64,000 nt of DNA, from positions 124,001 through 188,000 of the forward strand of contig NZ_AJWX01000003.1 in the NCBI RefSeq assembly GCF_000263855.1. The letters are read 5' to 3'. Shown piece after piece: positions 8,690-16,769 of the stretch. Numbering within the stretch: the stretch's first letter is position 1; each line of letters starts with the position of its first letter. Position numbers and translations under genes: made by a program. Under the pieces are notes generated by a model, which worked only from the letters and a program-made list of their open reading frames with translations, ran no database searches and was not told the DNA's origin. This DNA comes from Pseudomonas sp. M47T1 (GTDB taxonomy: Bacteria > Pseudomonadota > Gammaproteobacteria > Pseudomonadales > Pseudomonadaceae).

Positions 8690-8757
8690 GTGGGAGCTGG
8701 CTTGCCAGCGAGTTTTTTGTCAGGCCCTGAAAAGCTCGCTGGCAAGCCAGCTCCCAC
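8690..8757. repeat. Paired REP-like palindrome downstream of purT
   Basis: Perfect 23-bp inverted arms (8690-8712 and 8735-8757) with a 22-nt loop. The arm core GGAGCTGGCTTGCCAGCGA is the same as at 7320. It lies between the convergent ends of purT and the MFS gene, where a bidirectional terminator role is plausible. Confidence 0.8.
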
Positions 8758-8771
8758 CTCTGATGGCCGCG

Positions 8772-10085
8772 TTATGCTACCTGACTCAGGTCCTCATCCC
8801 GCGTTTCCTTCAGGCACAGCACTGCCAGCACACTGAGCACCGCTGCTGCCGACACATACCCGCCTACCCAGCTCAACCCGCCCATGGTTACCAGCTTTTG
8901 CGCGGCGAACGGGGCTGCCGATGCGCCGACGATGCCGCCCAGGTTGTACGCCGCCGATGCGCCGGTATAACGCACGCGGGTGGGGAACAGTTCGGGCAGC
9001 AAGGCGCCCATGGGCGCGAAGGTGAAGCCCATCAGAAACAGTTCGATGCTCAGGAACAGCGTCACGCTGAGGGTCGACCCTTGGGTGAGCAGCGGCTCCA
9101 TTGCAAAGCCCGAAACAATCGCCAACACACCGCCGAACACCAGCACCGGTTTGCGCCCGAAGCGGTCGCTCAAGGCTGCCGAAATCGGTGTGGCCAAGGC
9201 CATGAACAACACCGCAAAGCACAGCATGCCCAGAAAGCTTTCACGGCTATAACCCAAGCTGGCCACGCCGTAGCTCAGGGAAAACACCGTGGAGATATAG
9301 AACAGCGCGTAGCACACCACCATGGACGCCGCGCCGAGCAGCATCGGGCGCCAATACTGGGCAAACAGTTCCGCCAGCGGCAGCTTGAGTTTTTCATGGT
9401 TAGCCATGGCCTTGGCGAATACTGGGGTTTCCTCCAGTTTCAACCGCACGTACAGCCCTACCATTACCAACAGTGCGCTGAGCAGAAACGGCAGGCGCCA
9501 GCCCCAGGCGCGGAACTGCTCGTCGCTGAGCAGCACGGCCAGGCTCAGGAACAGGCCGTTGGCGGCGAGAAAGCCAATGGAGGGCCCCAACTGCGGGAAC
9601 ATGCCGAACCAGGCACGCTTGCCCTTGGGCGCGTTCTCGGTGGCCAGCAGCGCCGCGCCGCCCCATTCGCCGCCCAACCCCAGGCCTTGGCCAAAGCGCA
9701 ACACGCACAGCAATACGGGCGCCCAGGCGCCGATTTGATCGTAACCGGGCAGTACGCCAATCAAGGTGGTACACACGCCCATCAGCAGCAGCGACGCCAC
9801 CAGGGTGGACTTGCGCCCGATGCGATCACCGAAATGGCCGAACAGCGCCGAGCCCAGCGGGCGGGCGAGAAAGGCGATGCCAAAGGTGAGGAAGGCCGAG
9901 AGCATCTGCGCGGTGGCCGAGCCCTGGGGAAAGAACACCGGGCCGATCACCAGCGCGGCGGCGGTGGCGTACACGTAGAAGTCGTAGAACTCGATGGCAG
10001 TGCCGATGAAACTGGCGGTGGCCACGCGGGCAGTGGAATTGAGCGGCTTGTCGACGCCGCTGGCAGCATAGGTGCTGGTGCTCAT
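8772..10085 (-). CDS. MFS transporter of the metabolite:H+ symporter (MHS) type
   Basis: 437 residues with about 12 predicted membrane segments. Start is the ATG at 10085 (MSTSTYAA) with AGGGAA 6 nt upstream; the open frame begins 21 nt earlier without a site. The MHS signature appears near the N-terminus (ASFIGTAIEFYDFYVYATAA), followed by the loop motif GHFGDRIGRK and, after the sixth helix, SDRFGRK. Members such as ProP and ShiA import organic acids, betaines or aromatic compounds with protons. The substrate cannot be read here and the neighbours give no clue. It is convergent with purT and apparently monocistronic. Confidence 0.88.
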   Translation of the reverse strand: MSTSTYAASGVDKPLNSTARVATASFIGTAIEFYDFYVYATAAALVIGPVFFPQGSATAQMLSAFLTFGIAFLARPLGSALFGHFGDRIGRKSTLVASLLLMGVCTTLIGVLPGYDQIGAWAPVLLCVLRFGQGLGLGGEWGGAALLATENAPKGKRAWFGMFPQLGPSIGFLAANGLFLSLAVLLSDEQFRAWGWRLPFLLSALLVMVGLYVRLKLEETPVFAKAMANHEKLKLPLAELFAQYWRPMLLGAASMVVCYALFYISTVFSLSYGVASLGYSRESFLGMLCFAVLFMALATPISAALSDRFGRKPVLVFGGVLAIVSGFAMEPLLTQGSTLSVTLFLSIELFLMGFTFAPMGALLPELFPTRVRYTGASAAYNLGGIVGASAAPFAAQKLVTMGGLSWVGGYVSAAAVLSVLAVLCLKETRDEDLSQVA

Positions 10086-10245
10086 GGCAGGTTCCCTGGC
10101 AATCATGATTATTATAAGTGCGGGGCAGGGTGGGCCGCAGGAGTGCGCCGGTGCACCTCCGTGCGGGTAGCAGGGGTGTCGGCAGTTGGCCGTGTAAGCT
10201 TGCTCGATTATATGAATTGCGCAAGGTGGCGCAACCCCCGCAGGA

Positions 10246-10339
10246 GCTGCCGCCAGGCTGCGAAGGCGCGCACCGCGCGCCCGTGATCTACGTCACACCG
10301 TCGAAGGTCCTGCGCACCTCTTCGCAGCCTGGCGGCAGC
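10246..10339. repeat. 94-bp paired palindrome with conserved loop (copy 1)
   Basis: Perfect 20-bp arms GCTGCCGCCAGGCTGCGAAG (10246-10265) and its complement (10320-10339) around a 54-nt loop. The loop contains CGAAGGTCCTGCG (10302-10314). The same 13-mer, inverted, occurs in the related element at 52748-52834. It ends 3 bp before the stop of the CorC-like gene. Confidence 0.75.
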
Positions 10340-10341
10340 GC

Positions 10342-11568
10342 CTACGAGTTGCTGGTATGCCAGATCAGCACGCGGGTTACGCGGTTCTCTTCGGCTTGCA
10401 GGATTTCCAGGCGGTAGCGGCCTATTTTCAGGCACACCGAGCAGTCGGGGATGCTTTCCAGCGCCTCGGTCACCAGCCCATTGAGGGTCTTGGGGCCGTC
10501 GCTGGGCAAATGCCAGCCCAGGGTCTTGTTCAGTTCGCGAATGGACGCCGCGCCGTCCACCACAAAGCGACCATCCGCCTGCGGGTGCACATGGGGGTTG
10601 TCCATGGTGTGCTCGTCTTCGAACTCGCCGACAATCTCTTCGAGGATGTCTTCCAGAGTGACGATGCCCTGCACTTCGCCGTATTCATCCACCACGATGC
10701 CCAGGCGTCGCTGCTGCTTGTGGAAATTGAGCAGTTGCAGGTGCAGCGGGGTGCTTTCGGGCACGAAGTAGGCGTCGTAACAGGCTGCCAGCAACGCCTC
10801 AATGGTCAGCTCGCCCTTGGGCAGCAGGTGGCTGACCTGGCGGGTGTTGAGTACCTTTTCCACCTGGTTGATGTCATTGTGGTACACCGGCAGGCGGGTG
10901 TGGCGGCTGATGATCAGCTGTTCGGCGATCTTCTCGATCGGCTCGTCCAGGTTCAGGCCGTCGACTTCGCTGCGCGGCACCAAGATGTCGTTGACGGTGA
11001 TGCGGTTCAGCGAATGCAGGCCGCCCAGCAGGTTCGAGGCGTCGGACTCCTCGTCCTGTTCCGCGTCATCTTCAGGCTCGTCGCTGCGCGGTTCGTCGTG
11101 TTGGCGCGCAATGGGCGTGGCGATGGGCGCGAACGGCTTGAGCAATAGACGGGCAATGCCACTGAACGGCCATACCAACGGGTACAGCAACTTGAGCGGC
11201 AGGCGCAGCAGGGAGTTGCCCAGGCCGATGAAGGGCTCGGGGTAACGGCGTGCCAGCAGGCGCGGCAGGTATTCGCTGAAGGTCAGCAGCGCTGCGGCCA
11301 TGATCAGGCCGCCCATCCACAGGCCTTTCACATGCCAGTGGTACACCGCTACGAACACGCCCAGCACCACGGCCAATACGCGGCACAGGGTGTTGCACAG
11401 CACCAGGCTTTCCAGCGGGAAGGCCAGGCTGGGGCGCTCGCCCACCTTGCGCCGGGTGCGCAGGGCCGCCAGGTGATTGCGGGCGGTTTCAACGCCTGTG
11501 AACAGTGCCGACCAGAGGATCGACAGAAGCACGACACCCAGCATCGAGCCCAACGGCAGATTGTCCAT
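10342..11568 (-). CDS. HlyC/CorC family membrane protein (DUF21-CBS-CorC)
   Basis: 408 residues. A DUF21/CNNM-type transmembrane domain (~1-135), an acidic linker (DEPEDDAEQDEESDAS, ~160-175), a CBS pair (~190-310) and a C-terminal CorC_HlyC domain (~325-405, with VDGAASIRELNKTLGW) match E. coli YfjD. The family is linked to Mg2+/Co2+ export and membrane integrity. Start is the ATG at 11568. It lies 11 bp after the stop of the CcsA/YpjD-like gene on the same strand, so the two are probably co-transcribed. Gene-pair order next to ffh is common in pseudomonads. Confidence 0.9.
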   Translation of the reverse strand: MDNLPLGSMLGVVLLSILWSALFTGVETARNHLAALRTRRKVGERPSLAFPLESLVLCNTLCRVLAVVLGVFVAVYHWHVKGLWMGGLIMAAALLTFSEYLPRLLARRYPEPFIGLGNSLLRLPLKLLYPLVWPFSGIARLLLKPFAPIATPIARQHDEPRSDEPEDDAEQDEESDASNLLGGLHSLNRITVNDILVPRSEVDGLNLDEPIEKIAEQLIISRHTRLPVYHNDINQVEKVLNTRQVSHLLPKGELTIEALLAACYDAYFVPESTPLHLQLLNFHKQQRRLGIVVDEYGEVQGIVTLEDILEEIVGEFEDEHTMDNPHVHPQADGRFVVDGAASIRELNKTLGWHLPSDGPKTLNGLVTEALESIPDCSVCLKIGRYRLEILQAEENRVTRVLIWHTSNS

Positions 11569-11579
11569 TTACGCGCCCG

Positions 11580-12392
11580 TCAGATGTGCAGAATGTATTC
11601 GCGAACCAGTTTACTGCCGAAATACGCCAGCATCAGCAGGCAGAAACCGGCCAGGGTCCAGCGAATGGCCTTGTGACCCCGCCAGCCCAGGCGGTTGCGG
11701 CCCCACAGCAGCACACTGAAGACGATCCAGGCCAGGCAGGCCAGCAGGGTCTTGTGCACCAGGTGCTGGGCGAACAGGTTTTCCACGAACAGCCAGCCGG
11801 AAATCAGTGACATCGACAGCAATGCCCAGCCGGCCCACAGGAAACCGAACAGCAGGCTTTCCATGGTTTGCAGAGGCGGGAAGTTCTTGATCAGCCCGGC
11901 CGGGTGCTTGTGCTTGAGCTGGTGGTTCTGCACCAGCAGCAACAGCGCCTGGAATACTGCGATGGTGAACATGCCGTAGGCCAGGATCGACAACAGGATA
12001 TGCGCGAGCATGCCCGGTTCTTCATTGATCAGGGGCACCGTGCCCTTGGGAATGAACTGCGCGATCAGCGTGGTCACCGCGCCCAGGGGGAACAGCAGCA
12101 ACAGCAGGTTCTCCACCGGAATGCGCGTGCAGGCAATCAGCGTCAGGGTGATGACGGCGGCGGAGATCAGACTGGCGGCGCCAAAAAAGTCCAGGCTCAG
12201 GCCCAGGGGCGTGATCAGCTGGAATTTGAGCGCGACGGCCTGGGCCACCACGGCGAGGGCGCCGATGACATACAACAGGCGTTTGTCGACCGCGGCGCGC
12301 TGGCTGACTCGGGTGCCCTGATAGGCGGTCGCAGCGGCATAAAGGAAGGCGGCGGCGAGGCTGGGTAGCAAACTGGGTGACAAGGGGAGCAT
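11580..12392 (-). CDS. ypjD: CcsA/YpjD-type cytochrome c assembly-like membrane protein
   Basis: 270 residues with about eight hydrophobic segments. The C-terminal part resembles CcsA/CcmC haem-handling proteins (LAHILLSILAYGMFTIAVFQ, then a WLF and histidine region ENLFAQHLVHKTLLACLAW). E. coli YpjD (CorE) is the closest named relative. Start is the ATG at 12392 (MLPLSPSL). The frame extends 75 nt upstream, but that part is not membrane-like and would reach into the ffh promoter. Divergent from ffh. A role in cytochrome c maturation is suggested by family only. Confidence 0.82.
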   Translation of the reverse strand: MLPLSPSLLPSLAAAFLYAAATAYQGTRVSQRAAVDKRLLYVIGALAVVAQAVALKFQLITPLGLSLDFFGAASLISAAVITLTLIACTRIPVENLLLLLFPLGAVTTLIAQFIPKGTVPLINEEPGMLAHILLSILAYGMFTIAVFQALLLLVQNHQLKHKHPAGLIKNFPPLQTMESLLFGFLWAGWALLSMSLISGWLFVENLFAQHLVHKTLLACLAWIVFSVLLWGRNRLGWRGHKAIRWTLAGFCLLMLAYFGSKLVREYILHI

Positions 12393-12493
12393 AAGTCCTG
12401 TGGAGCAAGCCCTAAAGGCGCTGAGTGTGGCATAGAAGGGCGGTCTGACGAAAGACTGGTGCGGCACTGGTGTGCGTGGCGCGGACTTCTCGC

Positions 12494-12499
12494 TATAAT
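12494..12499 (+). promoter_or_regulatory. Possible -10 element of the ffh promoter
   Basis: A perfect TATAAT lies 84 bp upstream of the ffh start in the divergent intergenic region. No good -35 is visible at 16-18 nt, so this is tentative. Confidence 0.35.
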
Positions 12500-12582
12500 C
12501 GCCGACCTGCCCTCGCCGCGCCTCTACTTATCACGGGCCAGGCTGCTTAACCTCGGTTCAATTGAGCCTGAAAGGATCGCGC

Positions 12583-13962
12583 ATGTTTGAAAACCTTACC
12601 GAACGTCTTTCGCAGACGCTGCGCCACGTAACTGGCAAGGCCAAGCTGACGGAAGACAACATCAAAGACACCCTGCGTGAAGTGCGCATGGCGTTGCTGG
12701 AAGCCGACGTCGCCCTGCCGGTGGTGAAGGACTTCGTCAACAAGGTCAAGGAACGCGCGGTCGGCACGGAAGTGTCGCGCAGCCTGACGCCTGGCCAGGC
12801 ATTCGTGAAGATCGTCCAGATCGAACTCGAAGGCCTGATGGGCGCGGCCAACGAAGACCTGGCGTTGAACGCCACGCCACCGGCCGTGGTGCTAATGGCT
12901 GGTCTGCAGGGCGCGGGTAAAACCACCACCGCCGGCAAGCTGGCGCGCTTCCTCAAAGAGCGCAAGAAGAAGAGCGTGATGGTGGTGTCGGCCGACGTGT
13001 ACCGTCCGGCGGCCATCAAACAGCTCGAAACCCTGGCCAACGACATCGGCGTGACGTTCTTCCCGTCCGACATCAGCCAGAAGCCGGTAGCCATCGCCGA
13101 AGCGGCGATTCGCGAAGCCAAGCTGAAATTCATCGACGTGGTCATCGTCGACACCGCCGGCCGTCTGCACATCGACGCCGAGATGATGGGCGAGATCCAG
13201 GCCCTGCATGCGGCCATCAAGCCGGTGGAGACGCTGTTCGTGGTCGACGCCATGACCGGCCAGGACGCCGCCAACACCGCCAAGGCCTTTGGCGACGCGC
13301 TGCCGCTCACCGGTGTGATCCTGACCAAGGTCGACGGCGACGCCCGTGGTGGTGCCGCGCTGTCGGTGCGCGCCATTACCGGCAAGCCGATCAAGTTCAT
13401 CGGCATGGGCGAGAAGACCGAAGCGCTTGAGCCTTTCCACCCGGATCGTATCGCCTCGCGGATCCTGGGCATGGGCGACGTGCTCAGCCTGATCGAGCAG
13501 GCCGAGCAGACCCTGGATAAAGAGAAGGCCGACAAACTGGCCAAGAAGCTGAAGAAGGGCAAGGGCTTCGACCTCGAAGACTTCCGCGACCAGCTGCAGC
13601 AAATGAAGAACATGGGTGGCCTGGGTGGCCTGATGGACAAACTGCCGAGCATCGGCGGCATGAACCTGTCGCAGATGGGCAACGCCCAGAACGCCGCCGA
13701 GAAGCAATTCAAACAGATGGAAGCCATCATCAACTCCATGACCCCGGCCGAACGCCGTGACCCTGACCTGATCAGCGGTTCGCGCAAACGTCGGATCGCC
13801 ATCGGTTCCGGCACCCAGGTGCAGGACATTGGCCGCTTGATCAAGCAGCACAAGCAGATGCAGAAGATGATGAAAAAGTTTTCCACCAAGGGTGGCATGG
13901 CCAAGATGATGCGCGGCATGGGCGGCATGCTGCCCGGCGGTGGTGGCATGCCCAAGATGTGA
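12583..13962 (+). CDS. ffh: Signal recognition particle protein Ffh
   Basis: 459 residues. GTPase of the SRP that binds 4.5S RNA and delivers nascent membrane proteins to FtsY. N domain ~1-90. G domain with P-loop [14 protein letters not shown] (~107-120), DTAGRLHID (~190) and [10 protein letters not shown] (~248). M domain ~300-459, with methionine-rich helices, the RNA-binding [14 protein letters not shown] (~400-413), and a Met/Gly-rich tail ending GGGGMPKM. Start is the ATG at 12583 with AAGGA 6 nt before it; a TTG frame to 12562 is an artefact. Confidence 0.98.
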   Translation: MFENLTERLSQTLRHVTGKAKLTEDNIKDTLREVRMALLEADVALPVVKDFVNKVKERAVGTEVSRSLTPGQAFVKIVQIELEGLMGAANEDLALNATPPAVVLMAGLQGAGKTTTAGKLARFLKERKKKSVMVVSADVYRPAAIKQLETLANDIGVTFFPSDISQKPVAIAEAAIREAKLKFIDVVIVDTAGRLHIDAEMMGEIQALHAAIKPVETLFVVDAMTGQDAANTAKAFGDALPLTGVILTKVDGDARGGAALSVRAITGKPIKFIGMGEKTEALEPFHPDRIASRILGMGDVLSLIEQAEQTLDKEKADKLAKKLKKGKGFDLEDFRDQLQQMKNMGGLGGLMDKLPSIGGMNLSQMGNAQNAAEKQFKQMEAIINSMTPAERRDPDLISGSRKRRIAIGSGTQVQDIGRLIKQHKQMQKMMKKFSTKGGMAKMMRGMGGMLPGGGGMPKM

Positions 13963-13968
13963 TTACCC

Positions 13969-13990
13969 GCGCAAGCCCCCGGGCTTGCGC
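13969..13990. repeat. Perfect inverted repeat after ffh
   Basis: GCGCAAGCCC (13969-13978) and GGGCTTGCGC (13981-13990), 7 bp after the ffh stop. The stem is strong but no T tract follows, so I do not call it an intrinsic terminator. It may slow 3' exonucleases or attenuate read-through into rpsP. Confidence 0.5.
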
Positions 13991-14209
13991 CGTTCGCAAC
14001 CTTGCGAACACTGCGGTAAGCCTGCTTCGGCAGGTCCATCGGCCACCCCTGGGGTGGCCATATACGGCAAATCAGTCGGGCGCGTGTTTGGCGCCGGAAA
14101 AAGGCATTTGCAAAAGTCCGGATATTCCTTGAGAATATGCGGCCTTTCGGGCACCCGTGTGCCCGCTGTGCATTATGATTTGCAGCACCGACTACAGGAA
14201 CGATGTTCA

Positions 14210-14461
14210 ATGCTAACCATCCGTCTTGCCCGTGGCGGCTCTAAAAAGCGCCCATTCTACCAACTGACCGTGACCGACTCGCGTAACCCGCGTGACGGCT
14301 CGCACAAAGAGCACGTTGGCTTCTTCAACCCAGTGGCTCGTGGTCAGGAAATCCGCCTGTCCGTGAACCAAGAGCGCGTCAACCACTGGTTGAGCGTTGG
14401 TGCACAGCCTTCTGAGCGCGTTGCTCAGTTGCTGAAGGAAGCTGCCAAGGCTGCGGCCTGA
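14210..14461 (+). CDS. rpsP: 30S ribosomal protein bS16
   Basis: 83 residues, typical length. [20 protein letters not shown] at the start is characteristic of bS16. Start is the ATG at 14210 with AGGAACG upstream. First gene of the conserved rpsP-rimM-trmD-rplS operon. The 247-bp gap from ffh probably holds its own promoter; a TATGAT is at 14174-14179 but without a clear -35. Confidence 0.98.
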   Translation: MLTIRLARGGSKKRPFYQLTVTDSRNPRDGSHKEHVGFFNPVARGQEIRLSVNQERVNHWLSVGAQPSERVAQLLKEAAKAAA

Positions 14462-14466
14462 GCAAT

Positions 14467-15009
14467 ATGAACGCGACGCCTACTACTACTGCTGATGATT
14501 TGATCGTTATCGGCAAGATTTTTTCGGTTCACGGCGTTCGCGGCGAAGTGAAGGTTTACTCCTTTACTGATCCGATAGACAACCTGTTGGACTACAACAC
14601 CTGGACGCTCAAGCGCGAAGGTAGCGTTGACAAGCAGGTAGAGCTGGTCAGTGGACGCTTGCAAAGCAAGTTCCTGGTCACAAAGCTCAAGGGCCTCGAA
14701 GACCGTGATGAAGCCATGCTTCTGGCCGGTTACGAGATCTGCGTGCCGCGTAACCTTTTTCCTGACCTGACCGAAGGCGAGTACTACTGGTACCAGCTGG
14801 AAGGCCTGAAAGTCATCGACCACCTCGGGCAATTGCTCGGGAAGATCGATCACTTGCTGGAGACTGGCTCGAACGATGTGATGGTCGTCAAGCCTTGCGC
14901 TGACAGCCTGGATGATCGCGAACGCCTGCTGCCCTATACAGAGCAGTGCGTGTTGGCCATCGACCTGGTTGCAGGCGAAATGAAGGTTGATTGGGATGCG
15001 GACTTCTAG
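14467..15009 (+). CDS. rimM: Ribosome maturation factor RimM
   Basis: 180 residues. The N-terminal RimM barrel begins at IGKIFSVHGVRGEVKVYSFT (~16-35) and the C-terminal PRC-barrel holds EGEYYWYQLEGLKV (~98-111). It binds bS19 and helps 16S 3'-domain assembly. It starts 5 bp after the rpsP stop and ends 3 bp before trmD. Confidence 0.97.
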   Translation: MNATPTTTADDLIVIGKIFSVHGVRGEVKVYSFTDPIDNLLDYNTWTLKREGSVDKQVELVSGRLQSKFLVTKLKGLEDRDEAMLLAGYEICVPRNLFPDLTEGEYYWYQLEGLKVIDHLGQLLGKIDHLLETGSNDVMVVKPCADSLDDRERLLPYTEQCVLAIDLVAGEMKVDWDADF

Positions 15010-15012
15010 GCA

Positions 15013-15765
15013 ATGGCGAGCCTGCGCGTAGAAGTGATCAGTCTGTTCCCCGAGATGTTTTCGGCTATCAGCGAGTACGGCATTACCAGCCGCGCGGTGA
15101 AACAGGGGTTGTTGCAACTTACCTGTTGGAACCCGCGGGACTACACCACTGATCGTCACCATACGGTGGATGATCGTCCGTTTGGTGGTGGCCCGGGCAT
15201 GGTAATGAAGATCAAGCCCCTGGAAGACGCGCTGGCCGAGGCCAGGAACGCAGCGGGGGAGTCGGCGAAGGTCATTTACCTGTCGCCGCAAGGCCGCCAG
15301 CTGACTCAGCAGGGGGTTCGCGAACTGGCTGAATCGGAGTCTTTGATTCTGATTGCAGGTCGCTATGAAGGCATTGACGAGCGGTTCATTCAGGCTCATG
15401 TCGATGAAGAGTGGTCGATTGGTGACTATGTACTGTCTGGCGGTGAGCTGCCGGCGATGGTCCTGATCGATGCGGTTACACGACTGCTGCCCGGAGCTTT
15501 AGGGCATGCGGACTCCGCGGAGGAAGATTCCTTCACGGATGGGCTGCTGGATTGCCCGCACTACACCCGACCGGAGGTGTATGCGGATCAGCGTGTTCCC
15601 GACGTATTGCTAAGTGGCAATCATGCACATATCCGGCGCTGGCGTTTGCAGCAGTCCCTTGGGCGGACCTACGAACGACGTGCCGATCTTCTGGAAAGAC
15701 GCTCGCTTTCTGGAGAAGAGAAGAAGCTGCTCACGGAGTACCTCAGTGAGCGGGACGATAGTTAA
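15013..15765 (+). CDS. trmD: tRNA (guanine-37-N1)-methyltransferase
   Basis: 250 residues. SAM-dependent m1G37 methylation of tRNAs, which guards against frameshifting. SPOUT fold with [12 protein letters not shown] (~56-67), the trefoil-knot segments [10 protein letters not shown] and [11 protein letters not shown], and [11 protein letters not shown] (~136-146). Third gene of the operon with a 3-bp gap from rimM. Confidence 0.98.
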   Translation: MASLRVEVISLFPEMFSAISEYGITSRAVKQGLLQLTCWNPRDYTTDRHHTVDDRPFGGGPGMVMKIKPLEDALAEARNAAGESAKVIYLSPQGRQLTQQGVRELAESESLILIAGRYEGIDERFIQAHVDEEWSIGDYVLSGGELPAMVLIDAVTRLLPGALGHADSAEEDSFTDGLLDCPHYTRPEVYADQRVPDVLLSGNHAHIRRWRLQQSLGRTYERRADLLERRSLSGEEKKLLTEYLSERDDS

Positions 15766-15808
15766 CGTATCGATGGTAGATCACAAGGATTTACCTTAGG
15801 AGCACAGC

Positions 15809-16159
15809 ATGACCAACAAAATCATTCTGCAACTCGAAGCTGAGCAGATGACCAAAGAAATCCCGGCCTTTGCCCCGGGCGACACCATTGTCGTTCAGGT
15901 GAAAGTGAAGGAAGGCGATCGCGCTCGTCTGCAGGCGTTCGAAGGCGTTGTTATCGCCAAGCGTAACCGTGGTGTGAACAGTGCTTTCACTGTTCGTAAA
16001 ATCTCCAACGGCGTTGGCGTAGAGCGTACTTTCCAGACCTACAGCCCGCAGATCGACAGCATGGCCGTGAAACGTCGTGGTGACGTGCGTAAAGCCAAGC
16101 TGTACTACCTGCGTGATCTGTCGGGTAAAGCAGCTCGCATCAAGGAAAAACTGGTTTAA
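15809..16159 (+). CDS. rplS: 50S ribosomal protein bL19
   Basis: 116 residues, normal length. It has typical bL19 segments [16 protein letters not shown] (~24-39) and [20 protein letters not shown]. Start is the ATG at 15809 with TTAGGAGCACAGC ahead. Last gene of the rpsP operon, followed within 25 bp by a strong intrinsic terminator. Confidence 0.98.
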   Translation: MTNKIILQLEAEQMTKEIPAFAPGDTIVVQVKVKEGDRARLQAFEGVVIAKRNRGVNSAFTVRKISNGVGVERTFQTYSPQIDSMAVKRRGDVRKAKLYYLRDLSGKAARIKEKLV

Positions 16160-16182
16160 CACCGGTCTACCGATGCAAGAAG

Positions 16183-16207
16183 AAAGCAGCCTGCGGGCTG
16201 CTTTTTT
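16183..16207 (+). terminator. Rho-independent terminator of the rpsP-rimM-trmD-rplS operon
   Basis: Stem AAAGCAGCC (16183-16191) and GGCTGCTTT (16196-16204), TGCG loop, followed by Ts to 16207. Classic shape, 23 bp after the rplS stop. Confidence 0.92.
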
Positions 16208-16239
16208 GTACCCGAAATTCAGCTTTGCCATTACCTGTA

Positions 16240-16320
16240 GAGGCGGGCCGCGTCCGCGAACGCCGCGCCGCAATTTGCCTGGCGTACCGAGGTGCCGGGT
16301 TCGCGGGCACGGCCCGCTCC
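16240..16320. repeat. Paired REP-like palindrome (GGCGGGCCGCGTCCGCGAA family)
   Basis: Arms at 16240-16260 and 16300-16320 (TTCGCGGGCACGGCCCGCTCC). The same family occurs at 38473-38558 and 42848-42931. Confidence 0.7.
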
Positions 16321-16349
16321 TGCAGGCGGTGCAAACCAGCAGGTTTTCC

Positions 16350-16769
16350 ATGGCCCCACGCGACTTCGAAATTCAGCGCCGCACCGACCTGTCGGTCAGC
16401 CGCGTCACCAAGGCGGTGTTCCCGCCCACCACCAACCATCACAACACCCTGTTCGGCGGCACCGCCCTGGCCTGGATGGACGAAGTGTCGTTCATCACGG
16501 CCACGCGCTTCTGCCGCTTGCCGCTGGTGACCGTGTCCACCGACCGCATCGACTTCAACCACCCCATCCCGGCCGGCAGCATCGTCGAACTGGTGGGCAC
16601 CGTGGTGAAGGTCGGCAACACCAGCCTGAAGGTTTTGGTCGAGGTGTTTGTCGAGAGCATGAGCTGCGATGGCCGCGAAAAGGCCATCGAAGGCGTGTTC
16701 AGCTTTGTCGCCATCGACGATGACAAGCGCCCGGTGCCAGTGCTGCCGGGCTTTGCCAGGGCCGATTAA
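16350..16769 (+). CDS. Acyl-CoA thioesterase, hotdog fold (YciA-like)
   Basis: 139 residues from the ATG at 16350; the frame is open farther upstream only because it crosses the REP-like element. The hotdog thioesterase pattern is seen in NHHNTLFGGTALAWMDEVSF (~31-50), where the Asp-containing helix is catalytic, and in VSTDRIDFNHPIPAGS. Members hydrolyse acyl-CoAs in the cytoplasm; the chain length is not predictable here. The gene meets the antiporter gene tail to tail, the two stop codons sharing the bases TTAA. Confidence 0.87.
   Translation: MAPRDFEIQRRTDLSVSRVTKAVFPPTTNHHNTLFGGTALAWMDEVSFITATRFCRLPLVTVSTDRIDFNHPIPAGSIVELVGTVVKVGNTSLKVLVEVFVESMSCDGREKAIEGVFSFVAIDDDKRPVPVLPGFARAD

Noticed and set aside
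13969..13990. Intrinsic terminator after ffh
   Set aside because: The stem is strong but there is no T tract, so it is listed only as an inverted repeat.
14174..14179. rpsP promoter -10 (TATGAT)
   Set aside because: No -35 at a suitable distance; the evidence is too thin for a separate feature.
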